DNA of 17,269 nucleotides from SKVL01 sp051745565 (GCA_051745565.1 JBNJEF010000011.1:1-17269), one strand, 5' to 3'. Counted from the first letter of the stretch, positions 1 to 6,712 are shown. Program-made: numbers and translations. The notes: a model not told the origin generated them from the sequence alone.

Positions 1-180
1 GGAATATTTGAATTACCCATGACTCAATCTGAAGATGGTGACTTTAGGCTCTTACGGCAGGTGGCGGAGATGATCCCGTTTTACCGAATTAAGGTTGAAA
101 GAGCAGGACTTTGGATGCCCAATGGTATGTTGCAGGATATTAAAAAGGCCGATAAGCACATCAAAGATATCTTCAAGTAG
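1..180 (+). CDS. C-terminal end of an unrecognised protein (truncated by window start)
   Basis: An open frame runs from base 1 to a TAG at 178-180, giving 59 residues with no start inside the window that must be the true one. The segment is soluble-looking: a loop (GIFELPMTQSEDGDF), a stretch LLRQVAEMIPFYRIKVERAG, and a basic helical tail ending DKHIKDIFK. There is no membrane segment. I do not recognise the family from this fragment. It converges on the lipoprotein gene, and the hairpin between them has its U-run only on the minus-strand side. Open frame and gene-like composition support it as real. Confidence 0.6.
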   Translation, partial: GIFELPMTQSEDGDFRLLRQVAEMIPFYRIKVERAGLWMPNGMLQDIKKADKHIKDIFK

Positions 181-182
181 GT

Positions 183-226
183 TTAAAAAGAAAACCCCAC
201 ACTTTGTAAAATCAAAGTGTGGGGTT
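183..226 (-). terminator. Intrinsic terminator of the lipoprotein gene
   Basis: A perfect 14-bp inverted repeat (AACCCCACACTTTG at 193-206, its complement at 213-226) encloses a 6-nt loop. Read on the minus strand, it is followed at once by TTTTCTTTTT (183-192). It lies 8 nt past the stop of the minus-strand gene. Read on the plus strand it has no U-run, so it should mainly end minus-strand transcripts. Confidence 0.88.
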
Positions 227-233
227 GGAGGCA

Positions 234-626
234 TTACCAGCCGGCTCGTCCGAGATCGCGTGCGCGACGTTCAGCCTCGCGTTGCCTGTCACGGTAATAG
301 CGGGCCCTTCCTTTGTGGTAGGCTTCCCTGACACCAGCGTTACCATGGTACTCATAGTAATCGGGTTCGTAGCTTGGACGGTACTCTCGTGAGTACCGTC
401 TGGATCGGTGGTAACGGTCACCGTAGTATTTGTCTTCCTCATTGCCGAGGATATAACCGATTCCGGTTCCGATAAGACCTCCTATTAAGGCGTCATTATC
501 GGACCCACCCCAAGCCTTACCGGCTACGGCTCCGATGAGAGCTCCTTCTGTTGCCCTGTACTGAGCGTGGTTGGCACAACCGCTCAGTAATATCAAAACT
601 GCCATAAGAATTATCGTCTTTTTCAT
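234..626 (-). CDS. Glycine-zipper lipoprotein
   Basis: A 130-aa protein. A hydrophobic signal (residues 4-14) ends in the lipobox LLSGC, so Cys17 would be lipidated after export. Residues 28-61 form a glycine zipper: Gly at 28, 32, 36, 40/41, 49/50, 53, 55, 57 and 61 in GALIGAVAG and ALIGGLIGTGIGYILG, split by a short polar linker. This matches the Gly-zipper families (YMGG-like/Omp-type), which are thought to pack as membrane-associated helical hairpins. Residues 67-130 are rich in Tyr, Arg and His, a likely disordered basic tail. The start is fixed by AAAAGGAGG seven nt before the ATG. It has its own promoter and terminator. The biochemical role is unknown. Related domains in other bacteria are linked to envelope stress or outer-membrane structures, which may not apply to a CPR cell. 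Confidence 0.85.
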   Translation of the reverse strand: MKKTIILMAVLILLSGCANHAQYRATEGALIGAVAGKAWGGSDNDALIGGLIGTGIGYILGNEEDKYYGDRYHRSRRYSREYRPSYEPDYYEYHGNAGVREAYHKGRARYYRDRQREAERRARDLGRAGW

Positions 627-669
627 AAGGGCCTCCTTTTTATTTAAAGTTCAGTATATTCTGGCTTTT

Positions 670-698
670 ATTCTACAAGCATTATATTAAGTTGTCAA
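670..698 (-). promoter_or_regulatory. Sigma70-type promoter of the lipoprotein gene
   Basis: Read on the minus strand: TTGACA (693-698), exactly 17 nt, then TAGAAT (670-675). The expected start lies near 663, giving a leader of about 37 nt with a strong AAAAGGAGG. A perfect -35, a 5/6 -10 and ideal spacing make this a confident call. Confidence 0.8.
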
Positions 699-756
699 AT
701 TTATGAATACTAGATCGAGGATGGGTAAGTGAGTATGGATGAGTGGTATGTAAATA

Positions 757-791
757 GTTAAAAAGCCCTATCATATTTAAGATAAGGCTTT
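757..791 (-). terminator. Intrinsic terminator of the ERW-repeat gene
   Basis: On the minus strand, AAAGCCTTATC (781-791) pairs with GATAGGGCTTT (762-772) over 11 bp with one G-U, around an 8-nt loop. It is followed by a T-rich run. It lies 13 nt past the stop codon at 805. Confidence 0.8.
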
Positions 792-804
792 AACATTTGT
801 TTGG

Positions 805-1437
805 TTATGTGCAAAGGGCGCGGATGGAAGCTTTTTCGAGATCGCTTCCATGGGGAGCTTCTTTTTTTACTTCCCATCTTTCTTCTTGAGTGGTCGCTTT
901 TTGAAGTATCACTTCAAGAATTGTCTCTTTGACCTGACTCCCGCTCGGGACCTCGCTGTATATCTTCCACCGTTCTGCCTGAGTATTTGCTTTTTTTAAA
1001 TTGACCAGGTACTGCTTCTCGATTGCCGCGAGAGCATCTTTTTCTATCTGACTCTCACTTTGAGACTCACGGTATACTTCCCACCTTTCTTCTTGAGTGG
1101 TCGCTTTTTGAAGTATCACTTCAAGAATTATCTCCTTGATTCGACTCCTGCTTGGGGCCTCTCGGTGTATCTTCCATCGTTTCTCTTGAGTGGTGGCGTT
1201 TTTAAGGTCGATCCTGCAATGTTTTTCAATTGCTTTGAGGGCTATATCTTTGATCTGACCCTCACGGTATACTTCCCATCGTTCTTCCTGGTTGGTGGCG
1301 TTTTTTAATTTTTTTCTCAAGTGATTTTCTTCTTTTGAACCCGGAATTTTGATACCGAAGGCCTCGGCAATCTTTTCTGCTGGAATATTTAACTCTTTAC
1401 TCTTTGCTACACAGTCAACATATGTATTTATACTCAT
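805..1437 (-). CDS. Tandem ERW-repeat protein
   Basis: A 210-aa soluble, highly charged protein with no signal or membrane segment. After a ~45-residue N-terminal region (with a helix-turn-helix-like stretch ELNIPAEKIAEAFGI) it has five repeats starting near residues 47, 81, 112, 150 and 181. Each opens AT(T/N)QE.RW(E/K)(V/I)..E and continues with an amphipathic helix. The invariant Trp are 54, 88, 119, 157 and 188. Two subtypes alternate A-B-A-B-A: A repeats carry EERWEVYRE, and B repeats carry (K/R)WKI..E.PS.S and end LEVILQK. The pattern suggests a short all-helical solenoid used for binding; the partner is unknown. The start is set by AAGGAGA seven nt before the ATG. It is transcribed divergently from nfo. 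I do not know a named family. Confidence 0.8.
   Translation of the reverse strand: MSINTYVDCVAKSKELNIPAEKIAEAFGIKIPGSKEENHLRKKLKNATNQEERWEVYREGQIKDIALKAIEKHCRIDLKNATTQEKRWKIHREAPSRSRIKEIILEVILQKATTQEERWEVYRESQSESQIEKDALAAIEKQYLVNLKKANTQAERWKIYSEVPSGSQVKETILEVILQKATTQEERWEVKKEAPHGSDLEKASIRALCT
869..1134 (-). repeat. Near-identical 59-bp direct repeats inside the ERW-repeat gene
   Basis: Bases 869-927 and 1076-1134 match at all but two positions (t/c and g/a) at a spacing of 207 bp, which is 69 codons. They encode the (B end)-LEVILQK-ATTQEERWEV junction. Since most third positions are also conserved, the A-B unit was duplicated recently or is kept uniform by recombination. Confidence 0.85.
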
Positions 1438-1479
1438 AATAGAGTCTCCTTTTTAAAGTTCATTATATTTCTAAGGATT

Positions 1480-1508
1480 ACTTTACAATTATAAATTAAT
1501 GATGTCAA
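1480..1508 (-). promoter_or_regulatory. Promoter of the ERW-repeat gene
   Basis: On the minus strand: TTGACA (1503-1508), 17 nt, then TAAAGT (1480-1485). The expected leader is about 37 nt and ends in AAGGAGA before the ATG at 1437. Its leader closely resembles that of the lipoprotein gene, sharing AATATA.TGAACTTTAAA just before the Shine-Dalgarno. Confidence 0.65.
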
Positions 1509-1542
1509 TTTTGCTAAGTTCCAGAAGAGAGCAGTATATTTA

Positions 1543-1551
1543 TGTTAGAAT
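1543..1551 (+). promoter_or_regulatory. Extended -10 promoter of nfo, probably leaderless
   Basis: TGTTAGAAT carries the TG of an extended -10 (1543-1544) and TAGAAT at 1546-1551. Only six nt (GAACTT) separate it from the ATG at 1558, so the expected +1 falls on or beside the start codon. No Shine-Dalgarno could be transcribed from this promoter. No convincing -35 was seen. Confidence 0.6.
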
Positions 1552-1557
1552 GAACTT

Positions 1558-2424
1558 ATGAAAATAGGAGCTCATACATCAACAGCCGGAGGTTATTCTA
1601 AGGCGGTTGAGAGAGTATCTCAAATCGGAGGCAACTGTTTGCAGATCTTTTCGACTTCGCCTAGAAGTTGGAAACCAGCCGATCCTGATGAAAAAGAGGA
1701 GGAAAGATTTAAAGAAGCACTGAGGGGGTATTCTGTTTCTCCGGTTTATTTTCATGCTTCTTATCTCATAAATCTTGCGGGTTCAGATGAGATACAAGAG
1801 AAATCGGTCGGTGCTCTTATCGCTGAACTGCAGGTTGCGGGAAGGTTTGATATCAGAGGCACTACAGTTCATTTGGGTTCTTTCAAAAAAGGAAGGTCAC
1901 AAGATGGACGGAAGCCTCTTTTTGAAGAAGATGAATCTGCTTATAAAGACCTTTTGGATAACATAAAAGAGATATTAAAAGAAACTCCGGAAGAGACTCT
2001 TTTCATTATTGAAAATATGGGGACTCGTAAAATTGGAATGAGTTTGGAAGAGATCGCTTTTATCGTTGAAAAAATAAACAGTTCTCGTGTGAGGGTCTGT
2101 TTGGATACCTGTCATCTTCATGCGGCGGGGGTGGATATATCTACAGCAGATCGGCTTGATAGTTTTCTGAGAAGATTTGATGACCTTATGGGCCTCTCTC
2201 TATTGGAGTTCTTTCATATAAATGACAGTAAAGATGAATTCGGTTCCCTACGGGATAGGCATGAGAACGTAGGTGAAGGAGAGATCCCGGAGAGCGTCTT
2301 TTCTTTACTGCTTGATCATCCCAAAACAAAAGATCTCCCGTTTATCACTGAAGCACCGGGTTTTGACGGTAAGGGTCCGGATAAAAAGAATATTGATATT
2401 ATCAAGGGTCTTTTGGGAAAATGA
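1558..2424 (+). CDS. nfo: Endonuclease IV (apurinic/apyrimidinic endonuclease)
   Basis: A 288-aa, full-length member of the TIM-barrel, trinuclear-zinc AP endonuclease family. It cuts DNA 5' of abasic sites in base-excision repair and also removes damaged 3' ends. All nine metal ligands known from the E. coli enzyme can be placed: His66 (HASYLINLA), His105 (VHLGS), Glu152 (IENMG), Asp183 and His186 (CLDTCHLHAAG), His220 (FHINDSK), Asp233 and His235 (DRHENVGEG) and Glu265 (ITEAPG). The start MKIGAHTS is the usual family N-terminus and sits just behind a -10 box. It acts in the cytoplasm and needs no partner. The next gene is a helicase, which may be a loose DNA-maintenance grouping, but a terminator and a separate promoter lie between them. 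Confidence 0.97.
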   Translation: MKIGAHTSTAGGYSKAVERVSQIGGNCLQIFSTSPRSWKPADPDEKEEERFKEALRGYSVSPVYFHASYLINLAGSDEIQEKSVGALIAELQVAGRFDIRGTTVHLGSFKKGRSQDGRKPLFEEDESAYKDLLDNIKEILKETPEETLFIIENMGTRKIGMSLEEIAFIVEKINSSRVRVCLDTCHLHAAGVDISTADRLDSFLRRFDDLMGLSLLEFFHINDSKDEFGSLRDRHENVGEGEIPESVFSLLLDHPKTKDLPFITEAPGFDGKGPDKKNIDIIKGLLGK

Positions 2425-2436
2425 GGCCCATTTTTT
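2406..2436 (+). terminator. Probable intrinsic terminator overlapping the nfo stop
   Basis: GGGTCTT (2406-2412) can pair with GAGGCCC (2423-2429), seven bp including two G-U, around a 10-nt loop. It is followed by ATTTTTT (2430-2436). The stop codon TGA (2422-2424) overlaps the loop and the 3' arm. The stem is modest, so termination may be partial. Confidence 0.45.
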
Positions 2437-2477
2437 CTTACCTCTATTTTTAAGGGAAAGTTTGCAGGTTGTGTTAG

Positions 2478-2483
2478 TATAAA
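2478..2483 (+). promoter_or_regulatory. -10 box directly before the helicase gene
   Basis: TATAAA is followed by five nt (TAATT) and the ATG at 2489. There is no Shine-Dalgarno and no clear -35. The geometry matches the nfo and PsbP-like promoters and suggests a leaderless transcript. Confidence 0.45.
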
Positions 2484-2488
2484 TAATT

Positions 2489-4162
2489 ATGAAACAGGCG
2501 GAAGCGCTTGATATTTTAAAAACTGGCAAAAATGTTTTCTTAACCGGTGAGCCCGGTTCCGGTAAGACTTATGTCATAAATCAGTATATTTCTTATCTTA
2601 AAAAGAGAGGAGTGGAGCCTGCAATAACCGCTTCTACCGGTATTGCGGCTACCCATATAGGCGGACACACTCTTCATTCGTGGAGTGGTATAGGTATTAA
2701 GGATGAGATCTCATCTTATGAGCTTGATGCTCTAAATGAGAAGAAACCTCTGGTGAAGAGGGTTAACGGTTCTGATGTTCTGATCATAGATGAAGTTTCA
2801 ATGTTAGACGGGAAAATACTGGATCTGGTTAATCGGGTTTTATGCGAACTAAGGAGAAGTGAAGAGCCGTTTGGGGGGATGCAAGTCGTTCTCTCCGGTG
2901 ACTTTTTTCAGCTACCGCCGGTTTCTCCTTCCGGGAGAACTTTTGCTTTTGAGTCTGCTGTTTGGAGGAAGGCTCGGCCGGTAACCTGTTATCTGGATGA
3001 ACAGTTCAGACAGACGGATGAGAGTATGCATAAATTGCTTAAAGCACTTAGAGCCGGTTCTCTAAAGGATGATCATCTGTGGCTGTTAAAAAGCCGTATT
3101 TGTGAAAAAGAAGAAGAGGTATCTTACAGTGCCACCAAACTTTTTTCACACAATATTGATGTAGATCGTATAAACGAAAGAGAGTTAGGTAAATTGAAAA
3201 CGGAAAAGAAGGTTTTTGAAATGGAGACCAAGGGCAAGAAAGCTTTGGTGGAGCAGTTAAAGAAAGGATGTCTTTCTCCGGAGACTCTTGTCTTAAAGGA
3301 GGGGGCGGTAGTAATGTGTACCAAGAATAATTTTGACAGAGGATTCTCAAATGGAACGATAGGGATTGTCAAGGATTTTGAAAAGCACACTCGCTATCCC
3401 ATCATTGAAACCAGAGACGGTCGTCGGATAACCGTATCTGAAATGGAGTGGGTAATTGAAGAGGAGGGTAAAATATTGGCAAGGATCACACAGATACCTC
3501 TTAGGTTAGCTTGGGCCATAACGGTGCACAAAAGCCAAGGGGTTAGTTTGGACTCGGCTGTGGTGGATCTTTCCAAGTCTTTTGAATACGGCCAGGGTTA
3601 TGTGGCGCTTTCTAGGGTAAGGACTTTGGAAGGTCTTTTCTGTTTGGGTTTTAATGATAAAGCTCTACAAGTGCATCCGAGCGTTTCTGAAATGGATAGG
3701 TGGTTCAAGAGTCACAGTGTGGCCATAGAAAAAAAGTTCACCTCTCTTAATGTTGATACGATAAAAGAAATGCACAGAAGGTCCATTGTTTCCCTGGGGG
3801 GGAGTGAAAATGAAGTTAAAAGCTCAAATTCCAAAAAGAGCAGAGAAGAAAAAATGAGTACTTACGATAAGACCGTATCTTTACTGGAAGAAGCGGGATC
3901 CTTGGAGGAGTTGGCTGAGTATAGAGGTCTTGCCGTCTCAACTGTTCTGGGTCATTTGGATACACTCTCTCGCGAAGGGCGCGTGGCTGAGACCACTCTT
4001 AAACGTTTTTGGAGGGCAAAAGGCAAAGGAGAAAAGGACCTGGAAGAAATACTGGATACATTTAGAACCTTGGAAGAAGACAGGTTAAGTCCTGTTCGCA
4101 AAAAACTGAAAGGCAGATTTGATTATGATGATCTTCGTTTGGCCAAGATGTTCCTTTATTGA
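2489..4162 (+). CDS. PIF1-like superfamily 1B DNA helicase with C-terminal helical domain
   Basis: A 557-aa ATP-driven 5'-3' helicase of the PIF1/RRM3 group, expected to act on DNA during replication or repair. Walker A is GEPGSGKT (20-27) and ASTGIAA follows at 48-54. Walker B is VLIIDE (97-102) and motif III is GDFFQLPPV (137-145). EQFRQTD is at 171-177, and the 2B/UvrD-type end carries ITVHKSQG (344-351) and YVALSRVRT (371-379). After a Ser/Lys-rich linker (about 435-458), residues 459-500 look like the winged-helix HTH_40-type domain found at the end of RecQ-like proteins (LLEEAGSLEELAEYRGLAVS). The tail is basic and helical. All catalytic motifs are intact. The substrate (G-quadruplexes, forks or R-loops) cannot be told from sequence. 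Confidence 0.93.
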   Translation: MKQAEALDILKTGKNVFLTGEPGSGKTYVINQYISYLKKRGVEPAITASTGIAATHIGGHTLHSWSGIGIKDEISSYELDALNEKKPLVKRVNGSDVLIIDEVSMLDGKILDLVNRVLCELRRSEEPFGGMQVVLSGDFFQLPPVSPSGRTFAFESAVWRKARPVTCYLDEQFRQTDESMHKLLKALRAGSLKDDHLWLLKSRICEKEEEVSYSATKLFSHNIDVDRINERELGKLKTEKKVFEMETKGKKALVEQLKKGCLSPETLVLKEGAVVMCTKNNFDRGFSNGTIGIVKDFEKHTRYPIIETRDGRRITVSEMEWVIEEEGKILARITQIPLRLAWAITVHKSQGVSLDSAVVDLSKSFEYGQGYVALSRVRTLEGLFCLGFNDKALQVHPSVSEMDRWFKSHSVAIEKKFTSLNVDTIKEMHRRSIVSLGGSENEVKSSNSKKSREEKMSTYDKTVSLLEEAGSLEELAEYRGLAVSTVLGHLDTLSREGRVAETTLKRFWRAKGKGEKDLEEILDTFRTLEEDRLSPVRKKLKGRFDYDDLRLAKMFLY

Positions 4163-4168
4163 TAAGTT

Positions 4169-4248
4169 TGATCACTTTAGTGTCCTAATGGGAGAAGGTG
4201 GTATAATAAAGGTAATTGGATGATGTCGGTAAAATGACCAAGTGATCA
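4169..4248 (+). promoter_or_regulatory. Upstream region of the CAP-protein gene: extended -10 and 9-bp inverted repeat
   Basis: A consensus extended -10, TGGTATAAT, lies at 4199-4207, so transcription should begin near 4214. It is framed by a perfect 9-bp inverted repeat, TGATCACTT (4169-4177) and AAGTGATCA (4240-4248), with 62 nt between arms. The left arm is where a -35 region would be and the right arm is inside the leader, as in a repressor-loop arrangement. A five-codon frame, ATGATGTCGGTAAAATGA, sits at 4220-4237 in the leader. Its role, if any, is unknown. Confidence 0.45.
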
Positions 4249-4266
4249 TCGATAATATTTTAAAAG

Positions 4267-5220
4267 ATGAATAAAGGGTCCGTTTTAAAAATATTCACAG
4301 TTCTCTTTTTTGCGTTAGTGGCGGGAGGGTTTATTGTCTTTCATATATATGAAGGTTCGCCTTTTTATTTTGAATGGGGGGAAAAAACTCATCAAGACCA
4401 AGATTCTTTTGAAGAGGGCAGGGAAACTGATGATAAAGAAGAGCCGATCAGAGAATTGTCTGAAGGCGATACTTACCATGAGGAAGAGAAGAGTAAGAAT
4501 GATACCATTACACCGGAGCCTTTGGAGTTCTTGGATTCAGATAGCGATAGTAGTGGACTACTTACAACAGAGGGGATCGTCCGTTATACCAATGAAGAGA
4601 GAAACGGAGAGGGTCTTTCTTCTTTGGATGTCAATAAAAAACTTAAATCGGCAGCTAAGATCAAACTTAATGATATGTTCAGCAGGGATTATTTTTCCCA
4701 TTATGATGAAGATGGGGGTATGGGTGTTAGTGTCTTGGCCGAGATGGTCGGTTACGAGGGTATAACAGTGGGGGAGAACTTGGCGATGGGGCATTTTGAA
4801 AATGATAAGGATCTGGTGGAGGCCTGGATGGACAGCCCCGGACACAGGGCCAATATTATGAAGGGGGATTATATGGAAATAGGGATAGCCACCAAAAAAG
4901 GAGAGTACCAAGGAAAAGAGGTGTGGATGGCGGTGCAGATATTCGGGCGACCTGTATCGGACTGTCCGATACCGGATGATGAATTGGAGATAGAGATAGA
5001 AGACAATAAAGCGGTTTTAGATGTATTATCAGAGGAAACAGAAGAATTAAAAACGAGGTTGAGTGAAAAAGAATATTCTGATGATGAAGAGTATAAAGAA
5101 GATCTTGAGCATTATAATTCTTTAGTTGAAGATCATAACGAACTCCTGGAGGAGACGAAGCTAATGGTGGAGCGTTTTAATACTCAGGTGGAAATATTCA
5201 ATGATTGTGCCGGAAATTGA
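4267..5220 (+). CDS. Membrane-anchored CAP/SCP-domain protein
   Basis: A 317-aa protein. Residues 8-27 form one membrane helix, followed by an acidic, low-complexity linker (about 38-97). The CAP (SCP/PR-1, YkwD-like) domain spans about 103-230, with NEERNGEGLSSL (109-120), YFSH with His145, GENLAMG with Glu170 and SPGHRANIM with His193. These are the conserved cavity residues of the family. Residues 245-312 are acidic and predicted to be coiled coil. Two Cys, 233 and one near the end, could form a disulfide. The domain should face outside the cell. Bacterial CAP proteins have no single agreed activity. The stop is 12 nt before the HAD gene, so the two are probably co-transcribed. The start follows an in-frame TAA at 4261, so no longer N-terminus is possible. 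Confidence 0.9.
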   Translation: MNKGSVLKIFTVLFFALVAGGFIVFHIYEGSPFYFEWGEKTHQDQDSFEEGRETDDKEEPIRELSEGDTYHEEEKSKNDTITPEPLEFLDSDSDSSGLLTTEGIVRYTNEERNGEGLSSLDVNKKLKSAAKIKLNDMFSRDYFSHYDEDGGMGVSVLAEMVGYEGITVGENLAMGHFENDKDLVEAWMDSPGHRANIMKGDYMEIGIATKKGEYQGKEVWMAVQIFGRPVSDCPIPDDELEIEIEDNKAVLDVLSEETEELKTRLSEKEYSDDEEYKEDLEHYNSLVEDHNELLEETKLMVERFNTQVEIFNDCAGN

Positions 5221-5232
5221 TAAAAAAGAAAT

Positions 5233-5841
5233 ATGACAGTGAAGTGTATCGTTTTTGATTTTGACGGAACCATCGCCGATTCTTACAAGGAGGTAAAAAG
5301 GGTGGTAAATATAGAAAGAAAAAGCATCAAAACGGGAGGTGAGTTTGATAAGGTCAAAAAGAAAGGATTCAGGGGTATAATAGAGGAATTAAAAATACCT
5401 TTTTGGATGTTGCCCGGAGTTAGGTACTTGATATTAAGGAAATTGGAACCCTCTAATTTTGCTGTTTTCCAGGGCATAGAGGAAGAACTCCGTTTACTCT
5501 CCGGAAAGTATGACATCGGCATAGTTTCCAGTAATAGTGGAAGGAATATAAGATCTTTTTTAGTTGATAATAGAATTGAAGATCTTTTCAGCTTTATTTA
5601 TTCCGGAAGTTTTCTTTTTGGTAAGCATCGGATCCTTAAGAGAATATGCAAAGAGAGAAGACTGGACCCACAAGAGCTTGTCTATATTGGTGACGAGGAC
5701 AGGGATGTTATAGCGGCTAAAAAGGCCGGAGTTATATCGGTTGCTGTGAGCTGGGGTTATAACAATAAAGGTAGGTTAACGGAATGTTGCCCTGATATTC
5801 TTATGAACCATCCCGAGGAACTGAGGGATCATTCCTTTTGA
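5233..5841 (+). CDS. HAD-family phosphatase (phosphoglycolate phosphatase-like)
   Basis: A 202-aa cytoplasmic hydrolase of the HAD superfamily. Motif I is VFDFDGTIADS with nucleophile Asp9 and acid/base Asp11. Motif II is IVSSNS (Ser99/Ser100). Motif III is probably Lys131 in FGKHRI, and motif IV is YIGDEDRDVIAA with Asp154 and Asp158. The helical cap between motifs I and II (about 17-90) is short and basic, as in subfamily IA. The closest well-known relatives are Gph-type phosphatases, but the substrate cannot be assigned and no glycolate gene is near. It begins 12 nt after the CAP gene with only an A-rich sequence before the ATG, so it likely depends on upstream transcription. Confidence 0.88.
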   Translation: MTVKCIVFDFDGTIADSYKEVKRVVNIERKSIKTGGEFDKVKKKGFRGIIEELKIPFWMLPGVRYLILRKLEPSNFAVFQGIEEELRLLSGKYDIGIVSSNSGRNIRSFLVDNRIEDLFSFIYSGSFLFGKHRILKRICKERRLDPQELVYIGDEDRDVIAAKKAGVISVAVSWGYNNKGRLTECCPDILMNHPEELRDHSF

Positions 5842-5860
5842 GTAAAAAATATAGATGAAT

Positions 5861-5890
5861 TATACAAAAGACACTCATTTTTGTTATAAT
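5861..5890 (+). promoter_or_regulatory. Promoter of the PsbP-like gene, probably leaderless
   Basis: A consensus extended -10, TGTTATAAT (TG at 5882-5883, TATAAT at 5885-5890), is followed by six nt (CTTTTT) and the ATG at 5897. A weak -35, TATACA (5861-5866), lies 18 nt upstream. The expected +1 falls on the start codon. Confidence 0.65.
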
Positions 5891-5896
5891 CTTTTT

Positions 5897-6562
5897 ATGA
5901 AAAATACCAAGATCAACATTCCAATAATTCTGATGTCTACTTTTGTTTTGTTGCTTTTGTTGGCTGTCTTTTTACCACCGTTTTTCTTTTCGCCGGAAGA
6001 GGAGAAGGTTGTAAGGATAGAGAACAGGAGTGAATGGAGAACTTATGAAAATGACGAATTCGGTTTTTCTATAGAGTATCCGCCGGATTGGAGAGTTGAA
6101 GAATTTCCTGAACACGAACTTGTTCCCAAGTTCCATATTTTACCTCAAGACGAAAAAGATGTGGATGTTGAGAGAATGACCCATCACACTGATGTTCACA
6201 GTGTTTCCATTTTTCCGCAAGGATATCCGACGGAAGGTATTTTCGGGGAGTCCGGCTCCTCAAATGTCAATTTCGGCGAGGAAATAAATGAGGCCACTGA
6301 TTATTACCTCTTAAACGGTGATGTTTGGGGCACAATGTTGAAACCGGAGTCGGAGAAAGAAAAATGGAACGAACACGGCTTTGTATGGGGCGTACTTCCC
6401 GTAAAAGAACACGAGACTGTCTGTTTTAAGGATGGAGAAGAGATCTCCAAAGATAGATGTGATCCGGTTTCAGGGCATGAGATAAAACACTCAGGATCTG
6501 TCAAAGAGCAAGATCGTCTTATACAAAAGGAGATACTGAGATCTTTTGAATTCAAGGAATAG
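5897..6562 (+). CDS. Membrane-anchored PsbP-like protein
   Basis: A 221-aa protein. I chose the ATG at 5897 rather than the one at 5855, because the longer frame would run through a consensus TATAAT box and adds only 14 non-conserved residues. Residues 8-32 are a strong membrane helix, followed by an extracytoplasmic domain. It opens WRTYENDEFGFSIEYPPDW (47-65), the signature of small PsbP/Mog1-fold-like domains common in secreted CPR proteins, and ends with a strand (KEILRSFEF). Two cysteines near ETVCFKDGE and DRCDPV could pair in a disulfide. Its function is unknown, and the link to photosystem PsbP is only in fold. It follows the HAD stop by 55 nt and has its own promoter. Confidence 0.85.
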   Translation: MKNTKINIPIILMSTFVLLLLLAVFLPPFFFSPEEEKVVRIENRSEWRTYENDEFGFSIEYPPDWRVEEFPEHELVPKFHILPQDEKDVDVERMTHHTDVHSVSIFPQGYPTEGIFGESGSSNVNFGEEINEATDYYLLNGDVWGTMLKPESEKEKWNEHGFVWGVLPVKEHETVCFKDGEEISKDRCDPVSGHEIKHSGSVKEQDRLIQKEILRSFEFKE

Positions 6563-6601
6563 TAACTCTAACATCTTAAAAGTTGAAAAAATTGAATATA
6601 A

Positions 6602-6712
6602 ATAACTACCAAGACGGCGGTTTCTGTCTTTCTGATTTTGTTTGGACTGTTGGTAGATATAAGGTTTAAAGATTCCGAATGTCCACATTGCAAAGATGTT
6701 AATTATCAATAG
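6602..6712 (+). other. 36-codon open stretch with membrane segment and CPHC motif, no start codon
   Basis: The 208-nt gap after the PsbP-like gene holds no clear gene. One frame (6602 to a TAG at 6710-6712) reads a hydrophobic run, AVSVFLILFGLLV, followed by KDSECPHCKDV. CPHC is a thioredoxin- or zinc-ribbon-type motif. There is no ATG, only ATA, TTG or CTG options, and no Shine-Dalgarno, so it could be a gene remnant or chance. CTACCAA (6606-6612) and TTGGTAG (6650-6656) also form a small inverted repeat here. Confidence 0.2.

Noticed and set aside
1060..1308. Plus-strand frame with PSFLLSGGVF repeats
   Set aside because: Antisense of the ERW-repeat gene; repeats come from that gene.
5855..5896. 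Longer N-terminus (MNYTKDTHFCYNLF) of the PsbP-like protein
   Set aside because: It would translate through a consensus TGTTATAAT promoter, and the hydrophobic anchor begins naturally after the ATG at 5897.
6491..6709. Minus-strand 72-codon frame behind the PsbP-like gene
   Set aside because: It overlaps the end of a well-supported gene, has no Shine-Dalgarno and shows no recognisable pattern.
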